Below, in pieces: positions 1-10,800 of a stretch of DNA of 64,000 nt (positions within the stretch are counted from its first letter, which is position 1; each line of letters starts with the position of its first letter). The position numbers and the translations under genes are program-made. This DNA comes from Ligustrum vulgare (lineage: Eukaryota > Streptophyta > Magnoliopsida > Lamiales > Oleaceae). The DNA lies in the NCBI GenBank assembly GCA_963555705.1, contig OY743168.1, positions 95,520,925 to 95,584,924 of the forward strand. Reading direction: 5' to 3'. The notes beneath the pieces were generated by a model that did no database searches, was not told the origin of the DNA, and worked only from the letters and a program-made list of their open reading frames with translations.

Positions 1-242
1 AGGGTTGTGTTTAGATTGAAGGAATGAACTAAGTCTAGTTCTTGTTCAGTACTTCAAATCTTCTAAATTTAACATTTCATATTATTAATTACTAAAAAAC
101 TCGATAAGCAATGGACCAACAACATGGCCTGCACAAATGTCGTTCACCATTGTTGACCTAGCCTGGCTCATTTGACACCAAAATGTGCTGTGCTTTGTCG
201 TAATTATTGTAAAAGCAAAAGCATGCTTTGAATTTCTGTGAC

Positions 243-470
243 AGATCCAAATTATGGATTTCTTTTCAGATCTTCTCCAGATGACGAGATTGGCATGGAA
301 GGGAATCCAATGGCTATAAATTAGTTCCAAAGCTGAAATGAGGCAGTATATCAGCTGGTGTGAGAATATAGACTGAACAAAGTTCATCTGATATTTATCC
401 AGACTCGTGAGAGATATCACCGATAAGTTATTTTGACCAAGATTCATGGTATTCTAGTCCTAAATCCATC
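243..470. repeat. Diverged direct repeat, copy 1 (partner 2560-2785)
   Basis: This segment and 2560-2785 share a recognisable order of words in the same orientation. Both have a TTTC(T/C)TTTCAG(A/C)TCTT block, then GA(G)AT..GGCA(T/C)G, then (G)GGCAG(C)A(A)TAT, and end with ACCAAGATT(C/T)ATG(G/A)TATTCTA. They are about 2.3 kb apart. Neither copy encodes a protein I recognise. The longest minus-strand reading frame across copy 1 (85-447, 120 codons) has no family signature and is probably fortuitous. The copies could be a diverged segmental duplication or two copies of an unknown repeat. Confidence 0.5.
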
Positions 471-885
471 AGCAAGAACTCTAAGACTCAATAAAAATGC
501 AGATTGGGGGAAATGAAACAAAAACACATTCATCCTAGAAGCGCCTCCAAACTTGTTCAGAAGGTGAACCGTATGTTGTGAACTTTGCTAAAAATGGAAA
601 TGGTGCTGGTTCAAAATTCTACGTAGTCTATGAACTAATATTTCCATCTGCTATAGTCTCTCTGGATTGTTAACAATTGTGAGTTTTAACAGGGTGAGGG
701 AGGACTTAATGACTAGGATTATTTAATTTATTTGACAGAATTAACAATATGAGAGTTTCATATGTTGATTGATAATGGAACAAGTTTAAGTAACGATGTG
801 TTTCTGGTTAAATTACTACATTCTCTGCCCTGTCTTGTGCTATTCGATGCAGGTGACATCCATTTGCTACTAATTCTCCCCGGAA

Positions 886-1570
886 TGCTACTACTGAGTT
901 TGTTTTGCGATAAATATTAGAGTTTGAAGAGGGGTAGATATGTTCAAGAAAACAAAGGATGCAATTGTAACTTTATTTTCGCTTTATTGGAAGACAAGAA
1001 ATTTGGAAATGAACCATGAAGATTTTTGTTCACAAATTCATAATTTATTTCGCCATGATGCAGTTATACGATCAACTCATACAGGGAAATGAGACAGATG
1101 TTATCTTCTGCGTGGAATCGTGCTACAGAGTTTGCTCTTGGGATCAATGTTTATTCAGTAACGAACCTTCAAGTGCTAGAGTTTAATTAGGTGTACAATA
1201 TCTTAAAAAAACAATGGATGCATTGCGTACACTTTGTTAGAAGACGTGAATTTCTGCAATGAACCGTGAGGATGAAGTGGAAGAAAAGAAACTCAGATAG
1301 AAGATTTTTGTTCACGTGTTCATATAGTTTTGTCATGATGCAGTTTATGATCAACTCACACAGGCAAATCCTTAAAACAAGACAGAAATTATCTTCTCCT
1401 TGGAATGCTCTGCTACAGAGTTTGCTCTTCAATGGTGTTTCTTCAGTAAAGGACCCTAGAGTATCAATGTTTGAAGAGGGGTACAACATCTTCAACAAAA
1501 CAAAGAATGCAATAATGACTCTGCATTGTGTTTTGGAGGGAAAACATTACTATGTCAGCTCTCTACAGAG
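886..1570 (+). repeat. Imperfect tandem repeat, about 260-285 bp unit, nearly three copies
   Basis: The same series of words recurs three times. First is a GGAAT..GCTAC..(C/A)GAGTTTG(C/T)T block at about 886, 1118 and 1400. Next is TAGAGTTT or TTTGAAGAGGGGT near 918, 1177 and 1470. A further block, AAA(A)CAA(T/A)G(G/A)ATGCA, follows at about 950, 1210 and 1500. Copies 1 and 2 also share GATTTTTGTTCAC and TCATGATGCAGTT. The copies differ by many substitutions and small indels, so the duplication is old. The 126-codon frame at 1266-1646 (+) lies across copies 2 and 3 and has no recognisable domain. Confidence 0.65.
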
Positions 1571-3206
1571 GTATTTAATGTTAGTTTTTTTTTGCATGAA
1601 ACTACTATTTTATCATAACTCAAAGAGTCGATGCAATTGTGAATAATTTGCTTGTGTGTATTGATTTTTTTTTTTTTTTTGCATGAAGCCACTTCTGTTA
1701 TTATAATTTAAGAGTCTTGAATTTCTTCAATTCGTACAACAAAGAGGTGATGCATTGTAATTAATTTGCTTGTGTGTTTTATGTAATATGATAAAATGCT
1801 TCTACTCTCCTTTTAACATCCTCAGATTTTTGGTTTCTTTTTTTAAGTTATTTAGATACCGTGTTGATTTAATTTAATAGTATATTTGCTAGTTTTCAAT
1901 TAATCGGCTAATAGGAAATCAATCCTGCTATAGGAACTGAAATGGTGACCAAATGGATTATACCCACATACATGGCAACAATCTATTTTTTCACCCATCA
2001 CATCAACTTCAAAATCAACCTCTCACATTTATCCACCTCATTTTTGGTCATCCAAGGTGGCAAGGTAGGATGGTAAAAGTAGCATTATTCAATAGAAAAT
2101 ACCGTATTGGTCAGCCGAATTTAGTTGGACACATACTAGACATGGTATCTTTACTCAGCTTTCTTACCATTTGATTTTTAAATTTTCTGTTTTTAGTCCA
2201 GCAGAAAAACTTATATTTACTTATAACTTCAATATAGTGGTGTCAAAATGGATCTGGCCACCTGTAACATTTATAATTTTTTTGGTATCTTCAATTAAAT
2301 TATAAGTTTTAATTTTTAATTTTAAAAAGTTGTACGCGGAATAACATTGTATAAATTTATATGAAATTTATTAATTAATTATTTCGTGTATAATTTTAAC
2401 TCCTCTACGTCGAATCATAGCCAGTCCCAAGTTCGGATAAAGGAGGAGAGTCGTTGTATTTTAGACTTAACGAATAAACAAAGTTCATGAACAATTTCTG
2501 AGTTTAAAAAATTTATATCATCAATTATTATAGAAACACAAGATTAATCTACTTGGCTAATCCAATTTGATGGTTTCCTTTCAGCTCTTGGTGAGATAAC
2601 CAGATCGGCACGAAATGGATTTGGTCAAACTGGGATAATGTTGTAATGGGCAGCAATATACAAGCTGCTACAAAAATTTGCACTCAGTATATTAAATATC
2701 TACTCGGGTTTTGACAGATGTCCAGGATAAGTATTTCTTACCAAGATTTATGATATTCTAATCTGAAATCCAGATTTCCACTACCACAATTTCCCAGATA
2801 GGAAAGAGTGAAAAGCCCACGATCATTTTAGAGTTAATTGGATGTCCCAATACAACTCACTGAAGAATGAGTCAATCTTTATTCCAGGAAATCATAAGCA
2901 ACAAGTTTATGACCATATAAATATGCAAAATTAGGGAACATGAAAGACGATCCCTCCAGGACACACATCATTAGCCTTGAATAGAAGCAAATGACTTCAG
3001 TAGGCACACTAGAATATACACTTACTGATATTAATATTTGTTCATTGTGGGAGAATGAGTAAAAAACATGTCTGTTTCCTCTGACTTCTATTTTTCTCTA
3101 TCTTGTTCTCCATATTAATTCCTTAAGATTAGAGGTTCACTACCCATGCATCAACTGATAAGGTAAAACATTTGGTATCCTTTTTTTTTTTTTTTTTTTA
3201 TCTAAA
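1571..3206. other. Intergenic stretch without recognisable genes
   Basis: Apart from the second copy of the diverged repeat at 2560-2785, this AT-rich stretch holds poly-T runs (about 1667-1680 and 3181-3199) and short chance reading frames only. I see no coding segment or transposon ends in it. The poly-T run at 3181-3199 lies directly beside the proposed Helitron 3' terminus. Confidence 0.5.
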
Positions 3207-3604
3207 CTAGTTCCACACCCGCGTGTTGCACGAACATATTATATTGACAAAATATAATGTACTTCAACATAACAACTGGAAACATATGATAAAAATTAAA
3301 GTAACACATCAATCCAAATTAAAATAAGCTTTGTGATATTACAAAAAAAATCATAGTTCTACGAATTATAAGAAGCAAAATTAGAAGTAGGATTTATACT
3401 TTAATATATATGTTAACAGATGAGGGGGGGCATTTTAACCAAGGGAATGGAACAAAAGCCTCTACTTATGCCTTAAACACTTGCAATCATGTACATGGAT
3501 GCATTGTATGTCATAAGCAACATAAGATGAACGAAAAATTAAGCATGACGAGAAATCTTAGTCTAGAAAAACCTGCAAAAAAATTGTAAGTTCACGTTCT
3601 GCTC

Positions 3605-4565
3605 ATACCTAAAGACCAAATGAGCTCAACAGATTCACCTAATAAATCTTTTGTCAAGTTTGTTGCAACACAAAGCTGGCCTCCACTTGGTGTAAAATTA
3701 ATTGGTATTAATAAGAAATCAGCTAGGACTTGTTGAAGTCTTAGACTGTCTCCATAAAGCGAAACGACTGATAGATTTTTGTCCAAATTGTCAACTACCA
3801 TAATACCCTTTGCATTGCTCTTCATCATGATTTGGCTAATGGAAGCTATCAATACATTAAATTCCTCCATGTCCAGGTCCATGCACTTGAATAGAGCGAG
3901 CGAAAAAATGCTCAACTTTACGAAGTATTATCATGTAATGATCATAAAAGAAAAGAATCTAAGGGTTGCAATGCCCTATCGATATATAAAATCAATTTCT
4001 TTAGAAATACATGTAAGTTAAAAAGTTCATTCATAGCAATGGCCTGAATGCTTCTCATGCACTTCAGAGGACAAGTGGTTTAATAAAAAGTGAGAACTTT
4101 ACAACAAAAGTATAGAGAGCCTTTGACCCAATGAATTAGAAAAACTATCGAGACTAAAACAGGTAAATCTTCCTTAAAGATGACACGTGTCCAAGACACT
4201 AAATGAACACATCAATCTCATTTCACTTTGGATTTTTACGGTAAAGCTCAGCAAAAAAAATAAGGAAAGACAACTGGAACATACTTTTGATTTCTTTCAA
4301 GTATTAGATATTTTACATGATTTTGTCCAATAAATCAGATGGCAGAAAAGGGCATAAAGAAGATGAAACATGTAAACAAAGCTGCTTAATGCATTAAAAG
4401 CACAAAACTAACTAATTGGAGCTTGAAATAAACTTTACCCATCGATGACACTATCGAGATCTGTATCATCAAGAATTTTTTTGATCTGATGCTAACAATA
4501 AGAATTAGTACTCAAGAGTTTTTCAGCTCTTCATTCAAGCCAGTTCCTTGTATCATATTCCCCTT
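3605..4565 (-). pseudogene. PHYA-like: Phytochrome A fragment (two C-terminal exons), decayed
   Basis: Two neighbouring exons of a phytochrome C-terminal histidine-kinase-related domain lie on the minus strand. The distal part (about 3605-3905) includes MDLDMEEF, SISQIMMKSNAKGI, YGDSLRLQQVLADFLL and FTPSGGQL, closely matching the PHYA order in this region. The upstream exon (about 4439-4565) reads QIKKILDDTDLDSVIDG and ends at a GT donor (GG|GTAAAG). These sit at the usual position of the last phytochrome intron, which is retained (about 530 bp). Damage includes an in-frame TAG where a glutamine codon is expected just before HQIKKIL, a one-base frameshift between LNEELK and KLLST, and an uncertain phase at the exon junction. 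The chromophore (GAF/PHY) part and the very C-terminus are missing. The wording IIDG/VIDG and MEEF favours PHYA over PHYB/C/E. It is a fragment, not a working photoreceptor. Confidence 0.85.
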
Positions 4566-4569
4566 TCAA

Positions 4570-4648
4570 TCAAATAATTACAAATGGAACAGTGCATTCT
4601 TCACAAATAATTACAAATGGAACATTGCATTCTTTACAAATAATTGGA
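4570..4648. repeat. Short tandem repeat, about 33-bp unit
   Basis: ACAAATAATTACAAATGGAA plus a CATTG/AGTG-CATTCTT tail occurs twice in full, with a third partial copy (ACAAATAATTGG). It lies directly beside the upstream phytochrome exon, where the first half of that exon would be expected. The exon start may therefore have been lost or replaced here. Confidence 0.7.
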
Positions 4649-4941
4649 TGATACGGGGGCATAAAATATGTAACAGTGCATTCTTTACATACAGAATGCA
4701 TGATAATTGATAGAATCATTCTGATGCCATTGTCATGTAAACAACTCAAATAAAAGATTTAAAGAGAGTATCAACAAATATTCACATAATTCTTTTGTAC
4801 ACGAGGAAAATTCAAATAATACAAGGCAAAAAGAGGGTAACCTACCGTCGATTTTTCCTTAATTGTTCCTTAAAATTTGTAATAGTACTACATGTTTATC
4901 ATTACCCAATTGTAGTGGAACGAAAAGTTGATGCACTACCT

Positions 4942-5749
4942 TCATTGTAATGGAAGGATCTCCAGAAAAATGGCTCTTATGTTCAAGAGGAACTCATTAA
5001 TATAAGGAAGAAATTGATCACTGTTTGTTTGGGTGGTAATGAGAGCCTGTTTTCCCGGGGCTTCTACTCCACTATCGTAAAATATGTGAAATGTGATAAA
5101 TAATGAGGGAAGTAATTTCTTGGTAACATTATCCAAATTCGTGTAAATCTTCTCAGATAACTGAATTTTAACTGGAGAAGACAAATTAATCTTGCATTTT
5201 CTAGCTTTTCGACATAATAAAATCAAGAAAAAAAGCATGTAACAAATGACTTACTGATTGCCATGATTCATCGTTCTCGACATGGCCATGGTTCTGATGA
5301 TGAGTCCTGTGACGAAACCAATAGAAAAGGCCAAACAACCTAGAATGATCCCAAATTACTACACCCAATTCCTAAGTTTCCAGTTCCAACCGCCATTGCG
5401 GCATCATTGTTCAAAATTAGACTCCCGACATCTGACGGTCGCCACTTCTAGTCGAGTCTTCTCCTTTGTTTCATGAAGAATGCCTGGAATTGTTGTGGGT
5501 CTCCGATGCGGGGCCATTCCCATTGATCTTGCTGGCAGCAACGTGTTTGAAAGGTTTTCCCACGATACAATTGCGGTTTCGCCATGCTTCAGAGGTTTCA
5601 TAATTGCCCAACACTCTTTTTTTTTTTTTTTTACTTGAAGGCGGCGAGCACTTCAGAGAGGCAATTGAGAGTTGGGTACAGTTTGTATGCGGGAGAGAGG
5701 GCGGTTTGATTTTGTTGGTGTAAATTAGAGGTAACTGCCCCATAAACAC
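4942..5749 (-). pseudogene. Unidentified gene fragment with one hydrophobic segment
   Basis: The minus strand between 5749 and 5230 has locally higher GC and gene-like composition. One frame contains FGIILGCLAFSIGFVTGLII, a likely membrane-spanning helix, followed by a good splice donor (CAATCAG|TAAGT context near 5250). Upstream of it the frame must shift to stay open (AVGTGNLGIGC lies in another frame). A second open piece downstream (4942-5238, minus) contains GVEAPGKQALITTQ. I do not recognise the family. Frame breaks, the missing N-terminus and the position inside the proposed Helitron suggest a captured fragment rather than a working gene. A poly-T run at 5618-5633 sits inside the region. 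Confidence 0.35.
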
Positions 5750-5798
5750 ACTCAGTAAAAATTGTCAGAACATATGTTTGATCTAGGAAAACTGGGAC

Positions 5799-5936
5799 AA
5801 TGCTAGACGCATCTCGGGGCTTACCCCCGAGGTGACCGCCCCCTCACATGGAGGGGGCGGAGTCCACTTGGCTCCGTCCCCTCCATGTGAGGAGAGGGTC
5901 ACCTTGGGGGTAAGCCCCGAGGTGCGTTTAGCATTT
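5799..5936. mobile_element. GC-rich foldback (hairpin) element
   Basis: AATGCTAGACGC..CTCGGGGCTTACCCCCGAGG on the left is matched in reverse complement by GGGGGTAAGCCCCGAGGTGC and GTTTAGCATT on the right. About 55-60 bases per arm pair with few mismatches around a short loop. It stands out from its AT-rich surroundings by high GC. The 13-bp direct repeat AAAATTGTCAGAA occurs at 5758-5770 and 6032-6044, flanking the hairpin plus about 140 bp of neighbouring sequence. I could not find a conventional target duplication directly at the hairpin ends. It is probably a MITE-like element of unknown superfamily. Confidence 0.7.
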
Positions 5937-7137
5937 TTCGGAAAATTGTTCGTACAAAAATTAAATTTTTGTGGTCAAATTTTAGATTCTGTTCACACTA
6001 TGGATTCTGTTTCAAAATTAAGGATTTGATCAAAATTGTCAGAATCATTGTTACTTTTATATAGACTAGTTTCGACTCGTCTGTCGTACGAGAAATGATT
6101 TGTGGTTGATTTTCTTCCGTGAATCTGATAAAATAATTCTCATTAAGTTGGGTGCAATCTTCATCTGTTGTAAACACAAAAATACATATGCAATCAAAAT
6201 GAGTCAAACATGCACCCTCCAAAGATGACTTACATTATGTACACCTGATCCTCTAAATGGCATAATAAGATGTTGTTTTGATACGGGGAGCCAAGCTTGG
6301 AAGTAGTGATAGTGACAATTGCAACAATGACAATGAATAAACATTTTGAAAATAATAATTTTAGTTATGTCAAGTGGATTGAAAATGCAGAACTTAATAA
6401 AATGTGGACTTAACTACAATGCAATGTGACAAGAAATTCTCTGACATTGGAATTCATCTGCATTTGTATATTTGTAGCATTGATACAAAACAAATGAATG
6501 AAAGGGATCGCCATAAATTTAAAATAATCTCAGCTATTTTCATAGGACTCTCTATGGTGAAATTATATTTGAACCTCAATATACCGAATGTTTGTTAATA
6601 AGGTTAGAAACTGAAGTGCTAATGTGGAAAAGAAAAGTAAATTCATTAGTGCAATTAAATACTGACATTTCTCACATCTAGATATAGAACGTCCAACCGC
6701 ATTTATGAACTTCAACTTGGTGTTAGACTAATAGCCATGCCTGAAAACGAACAAATAATGAGAGGCATTTGCAAATGGAAAGAGGAAATTAGCACCCACA
6801 CAATATTTTCACCCCAAAAATTAATAAGGTGTGAGTTTCTTACTATAGTTCTATTATTTATTATCTAACTTTCATTAGTAAACTCAATGGGAAATTAAGC
6901 ATGTAGTTTTCAGTTGATTATAACAAAACGAGAAATGTCTCATTGAGTGCTTTTTTGGATTGTTCATCGAATAAATAACATGTAAAGTACAAATAAGAAA
7001 AGATAAGGTAACAATATGATATTTGAAAGGAAAAAAAAAAGGAAGTGATGCAAATTGACATTGCTAAATTAGAGTATCTCACACATTCCAATCACTATTT
7101 CAGGTCAGATTTAAAACAACTGAAGTCCCATAACTTG

Positions 7138-8068
7138 TGATGTGATCCGGACCAGGCATCGAAGGGCGAAGTTGAGACATCGGCAGTATGACGGTGATCT
7201 ACATGGAAAACGGAGCAAGTTCCATGTTGGAATCGAACCGAGAAGACGAAAGAATCAAGCCGAGCTGAGTGCACGAAATTGTTTATCCAGAAAAGGCCTT
7301 ACGGCCGTAAGGGAAATCATTCACGGCCGTAAATCATATAATCACGGCCGTAAAAGCTATTGTCACGGCCGTAATCAATTGTCGAAGAAAAAGGAAGAAT
7401 TTCTGCAGAATGACGCTTACGGCCGTAACTTTCAAACCGGAGGAATTTCACGGCCGTAAACAATGTGTCACGGCCGTAACCAATATCACAAATTTAAACA
7501 GAAAGGCCTTTACGGCCGTAAGATATTTTGTTACGGCCGTAAACAAGCTGCGACAGATTTTCCGGAAAATTTCAATGATTTTGTTTCCTTTTATTATTTT
7601 AGGTTATTTTCCTATTTTAGAATTTCAGTATAATTAGGATTCTATTTTGAGTAATTAGATGTTAGGTTTTCTTGCTTATTTATATTTCTTTTCATCATTG
7701 TAAACAATAGACAAGTTTGATTTGAGATTAATAAAATTTGAGAGAGGATTCTCCAAAATTGAAAGGTTGAGTTATTCCCTTTGTTTCGAACTTATCAAAG
7801 ATTCGATCTTTGTGGCGTTCACCCGACGAACTTATCAAGAAATTGACAACTCTTGTGGCGTTCACCAATCTTGGTTCTTCAATCCGCATCGTCATTAATT
7901 GCGTCGTGATTGTTGGGTCAATGTTTTATCGTCAATCTATCTTTTAATTTCTGTTCATTTATTCGTGTTCTTGTTATTTTCGAGTTAGATCTGATTTAAA
8001 TCTTTCCTAGAGTTTTAGATTTCGTTATTCCGCGTTTTCGACGAGATTCCCCGACTGGGATCGCGTCA
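7138..8068 (+). mobile_element. LTR of a short LTR retrotransposon (5' LTR)
   Basis: This 931-bp segment begins TGATGTGATCC and ends GGGATCGCGTCA, so its ends form the short inverted repeat typical of LTRs (TG..CA). Two bases after the end comes TGGTATCAGAGC, the standard primer-binding site complementary to initiator methionine tRNA. That places the retrotransposon body to the right and the element on the plus strand. The LTR holds an ACGGCCGTAA array (7301-7542) and duplicated GAACTTATCAA..TTGTGGCGTTC modules (7787-7880). No capsid or polymerase coding sequence follows. A partial second LTR-like copy starts only about 450 bp after the primer-binding site. Confidence 0.85.
7301..7542. repeat. 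Dispersed array of nine ACGGCCGTAA palindromic boxes
   Basis: The exact ten-base word ACGGCCGTAA occurs at 7301, 7323, 7344, 7365, 7419, 7450, 7470, 7512 and 7533. Several copies extend to the full palindrome TTACGGCCGTAA. Spacing clusters near 20-21 bases (22, 21, 21, 20 and 21 for the close pairs), about two turns of the helix. Sequence between the boxes is not conserved, so the boxes look selected or recently amplified. They lie in the part of the LTR where the promoter/enhancer (U3) usually sits. Confidence 0.95.
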
Positions 8069-8070
8069 TC

Positions 8071-8082
8071 TGGTATCAGAGC
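8071..8082 (+). other. Primer-binding site for initiator tRNA-Met
   Basis: TGGTATCAGAGC lies two bases downstream of the LTR end. It matches the complement of the 3' end of plant initiator methionine tRNA, the usual primer of plant Copia-type and many other LTR retrotransposons. It fixes the plus-strand orientation of the element. Confidence 0.92.
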
Positions 8083-8885
8083 TGGACTCTGAATTCAGGT
8101 TTTTTATTCTATCTAGTTTAATTCTTATGTTTATCATCGAGTCTGCCATAAGAATTATCCATATCTTGTTGTTGAGTCTTTCTTCTCTTGAGTATTCTTC
8201 GTGCCAATAAATTTTTTCTTTGTTTGATCCATATAAAAATCCAACAAAATTCAAAAGTGTTTGTTTTGCTTAATTCTTATCCGAATTAAGTTCTGTTTGT
8301 TTTGTCGGGTTCGTTGTCGAATTTTCGAATTTATAATAAAAAAAAAATTATTTTTTTTATTATTTTATTTATTCCGAAAATTCATCCTAAAATTCAAAAA
8401 AAAAAAAAAAAAGAGTCAATTCAAGAACCACTTTCTTGAATTTCTTGATCCTTTGTTTTCATTATTCTTTTTCTGTGTCCTTCAACAAAAATTTCACAAT
8501 GTCCAATTCTCATGAAAACGCCAAAGATTGAATGTGGAGATTTTTGAATGAAGACTTTGATTATTGAATAAAAGAGATTGAATGTTTTTCAATTGTTTAA
8601 TGTGTGGATTCACATTACAAACCCGAACTTATCAAGATTGATTATCTTGTGGCGTTCAAATATCGAACTTATCAAATATTTGTTAGAATATTTGTGGCGT
8701 TCAAAACCTGAGACTTATCAAGGAGATTGGGCAAATCCTTGTGGCGTTTCGAAAGTTTTGGTTCTTTATTCCGCATCGTCGAGTCATCGCGTCGTGAATA
8801 TCGGGTCAAGATTCCACCGTCCATCCACAACCTAGGTTCAGAACTTTCTGGCGTTTCTTCCGCGCTTCGAATCTCATCATCTTGA
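8083..8885 (+). mobile_element. Short internal region and partial second LTR-like copy
   Basis: After the primer-binding site there are about 430 AT-rich bases without a long reading frame. From roughly 8610 to 8885 the sequence repeats modules of the 5' LTR in order: GAACTTATCAA, CTTGTGGCGTTC, GGTTCTTTATTCCGCATCGTC and GCGTCGTGA..GGGTCA. This copy lacks the ACGGCCGTAA array and the usual LTR start. The whole therefore looks like a deleted, TRIM-sized derivative. I could not find a 3' end with the ACTTG target duplication expected from 7133-7137. Confidence 0.6.
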
Positions 8886-10571
8886 TTATATACTTTATAT
8901 TCTATCAAATCATCACAACTGGGCTTATTTAATAACTTCCACTTATTTGTGATTGACGGGAGTTTGATTTCACTCTATGTTTGGAAACCACATTCCTTGT
9001 CATTAGTTGTTATACTTAGCCTCAGTTAGTTTTACAGGAATTTCATTCACATCTAAGAGACTGTAGCCAAAACAATGAAAACATGCTAAGATCAACTTCA
9101 TTATTAAGAATCTGCACCTAATTGAACTAAAGTAAAAGTGCAAGATCCGGACATGCATGCCAATGCAATGAAACTGGTGAACCATACATTTGAACCATCA
9201 TCAAATAAAGACCAAAACATACTTCCTGAGCTTGTTATGGAGTTGCAACCTTTCCCGTTCCAATGGCCCAAACAAGCTTGTAAGCTAAAACAATATTGGA
9301 CCAGATTGATGCCAGCCTGTGAAGGAAGGGTCAAACTGTTACAATTTCGAAAACTTTAAGAAAAATATATCACCCATCATCACAAATATATTGTTAAATG
9401 TTTTCCTGAATGAAAAAGGTCAAACAAAAACCAAGTTTTCATTAGCGCTAAGTTAGGAGGATGCCTCTCTTCATTTTAAATTCACACAAATGTTTAGTCT
9501 AAACAAATAAAAAGCACCTATTTGGATGTCATTTTAGCTTATTTTTTCCTTTAAGGAAATACACCAAGAGGATTAGCATTATGAAATCAGAAATCCATCA
9601 AACAAAAATAGTAGGAAGCATTCCATATGTGGGGATTTTTTATTTTTTTTTGGCATCTGAGTTCTATTTAGTAAACGCAGGAAGTGCAAACAAAACCTAG
9701 AATATACACGGAATATAGCAGTATTGGAACACATCAAATAATATGTCGAACATATTGTCTATATATATATATTGAAAATGTTTGACATGACACTAAAATC
9801 CTTGTGGGACCACTTTCATCGACGAGTACACAAAATAATCACCTTGTTTGAGAGCAAATGGCAGCTGAAGGTAGTAAAAAGCTTCAAGAATCAACTCCAC
9901 ATTTTCCAGGAACACTTTCTCTGCAATTTTGAAAATGAATAAAACTTCACTTCGAAACCAGTACATAGTGAGCAATTCGTCCAGCATTTGACGATTATAC
10001 TAAAAAGGGGAAAATAGAGAAGAACAATCATTTGTGAGTCTAAGAACATTTTCCACTAAATTAAAACTGCACAAAAGGAAGGCTATCAAATATTGAGCTC
10101 AAATTCCTATCAACTATTAAAAATTATCAAATGAAATTTCAGAAAGATGGGTTTTTAATTGTAAAGGAGAATAAGTACCATTTTCTAGTAAAAAAAAATA
10201 GCATAAAAGCTAATTCAAAGCAATTAAAAGAAATAAAATATAATTATATTCCAGCATAACGAACCAACTAAGTTAGGACCTCACTTCGTTGTAAACTCAT
10301 ACAAATGTGTAGTCTAAACAAATAAAAATCCATGATAACTAACTTAACAGTTCAAACAAATATTTTGAATAAAGAAAACTTCAGGGCAAACACAATCACA
10401 ACCAAAAATTGCAATTTCAACTTTCCTATAATCTCAATTTCAAATTCCCGCATGAAAAAAGAATTGCCCAAAAAAGGAAAAAACTTTAGAAGAAAAACAG
10501 AAAATCAAATAACACCTTAGCAAAAGAAAAATATAAGTAAAAGAAAAATCGGAGCAAAGGAAAACCAAATA
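8886..10571. other. No recognisable gene
   Basis: This stretch lies inside the proposed Helitron between the LTR element and the ARM-repeat exon. Short open frames exist (for example 9138-9359 plus and 9793-9987 minus), but none shows a family motif. The sequence has the look of intron or captured non-coding DNA. There is a short TA run near 9761-9770. Confidence 0.4.
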
Positions 10572-10800
10572 GTTGTAAAGGGCCATCAAAGTATCAGATT
10601 TAGCTTGTGAGCTCGCATGTCTTAAAGTTTTGACAAGAAGAGGGATGGCACCTGATCCACTGATGATTGGTTTGTTCACATATGATGAAGAAAGGGTGAT
10701 CAAAGCTGCAATTGCAAGTTCCTGTAGAGTTGGATCCTCTGAATGAAGGAAGCCAATGTTTGGTTCTAATGCACTGGCATCTATGATATTTATCTTGTTC
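10572..10800 (-). pseudogene. Single exon of an ARM-repeat (armadillo) protein gene
   Basis: The minus strand reads NKINIIDASALEPNIGFLHS, then LQELAIAALITLSSSYVNKP, then IISGSGAIPLLVKTLRH and QAKSDTLMALYN. These are two armadillo repeats of the plant PUB/ARM type, where GALEPLIxFL, LQExAxAALLTLSA and NKPIIxxSGAIPLLV are strongly conserved. The exon starts after a good acceptor (TTTATTTGCAG|G) at 10801 and runs to LMALYN at about 10572. There the expected continuation (LST..) is replaced by unrelated sequence without a clear donor. No other exons of such a gene (usually about 350 or more residues) are visible on either side. It is probably a captured fragment within the Helitron. ARM proteins of this group bind other proteins; no function is expected here. 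Confidence 0.8.

Noticed and set aside
85..447. A 120-codon minus-strand frame at the window start
   Set aside because: No domain signature; the related segment at 2560-2785 does not keep the frame open, so coding conservation is not supported.
9793..9987. A minus-strand frame that might be a further exon of the ARM-repeat gene
   Set aside because: The translation has no armadillo-repeat pattern and no clear splice signals linking it to 10572-10800.
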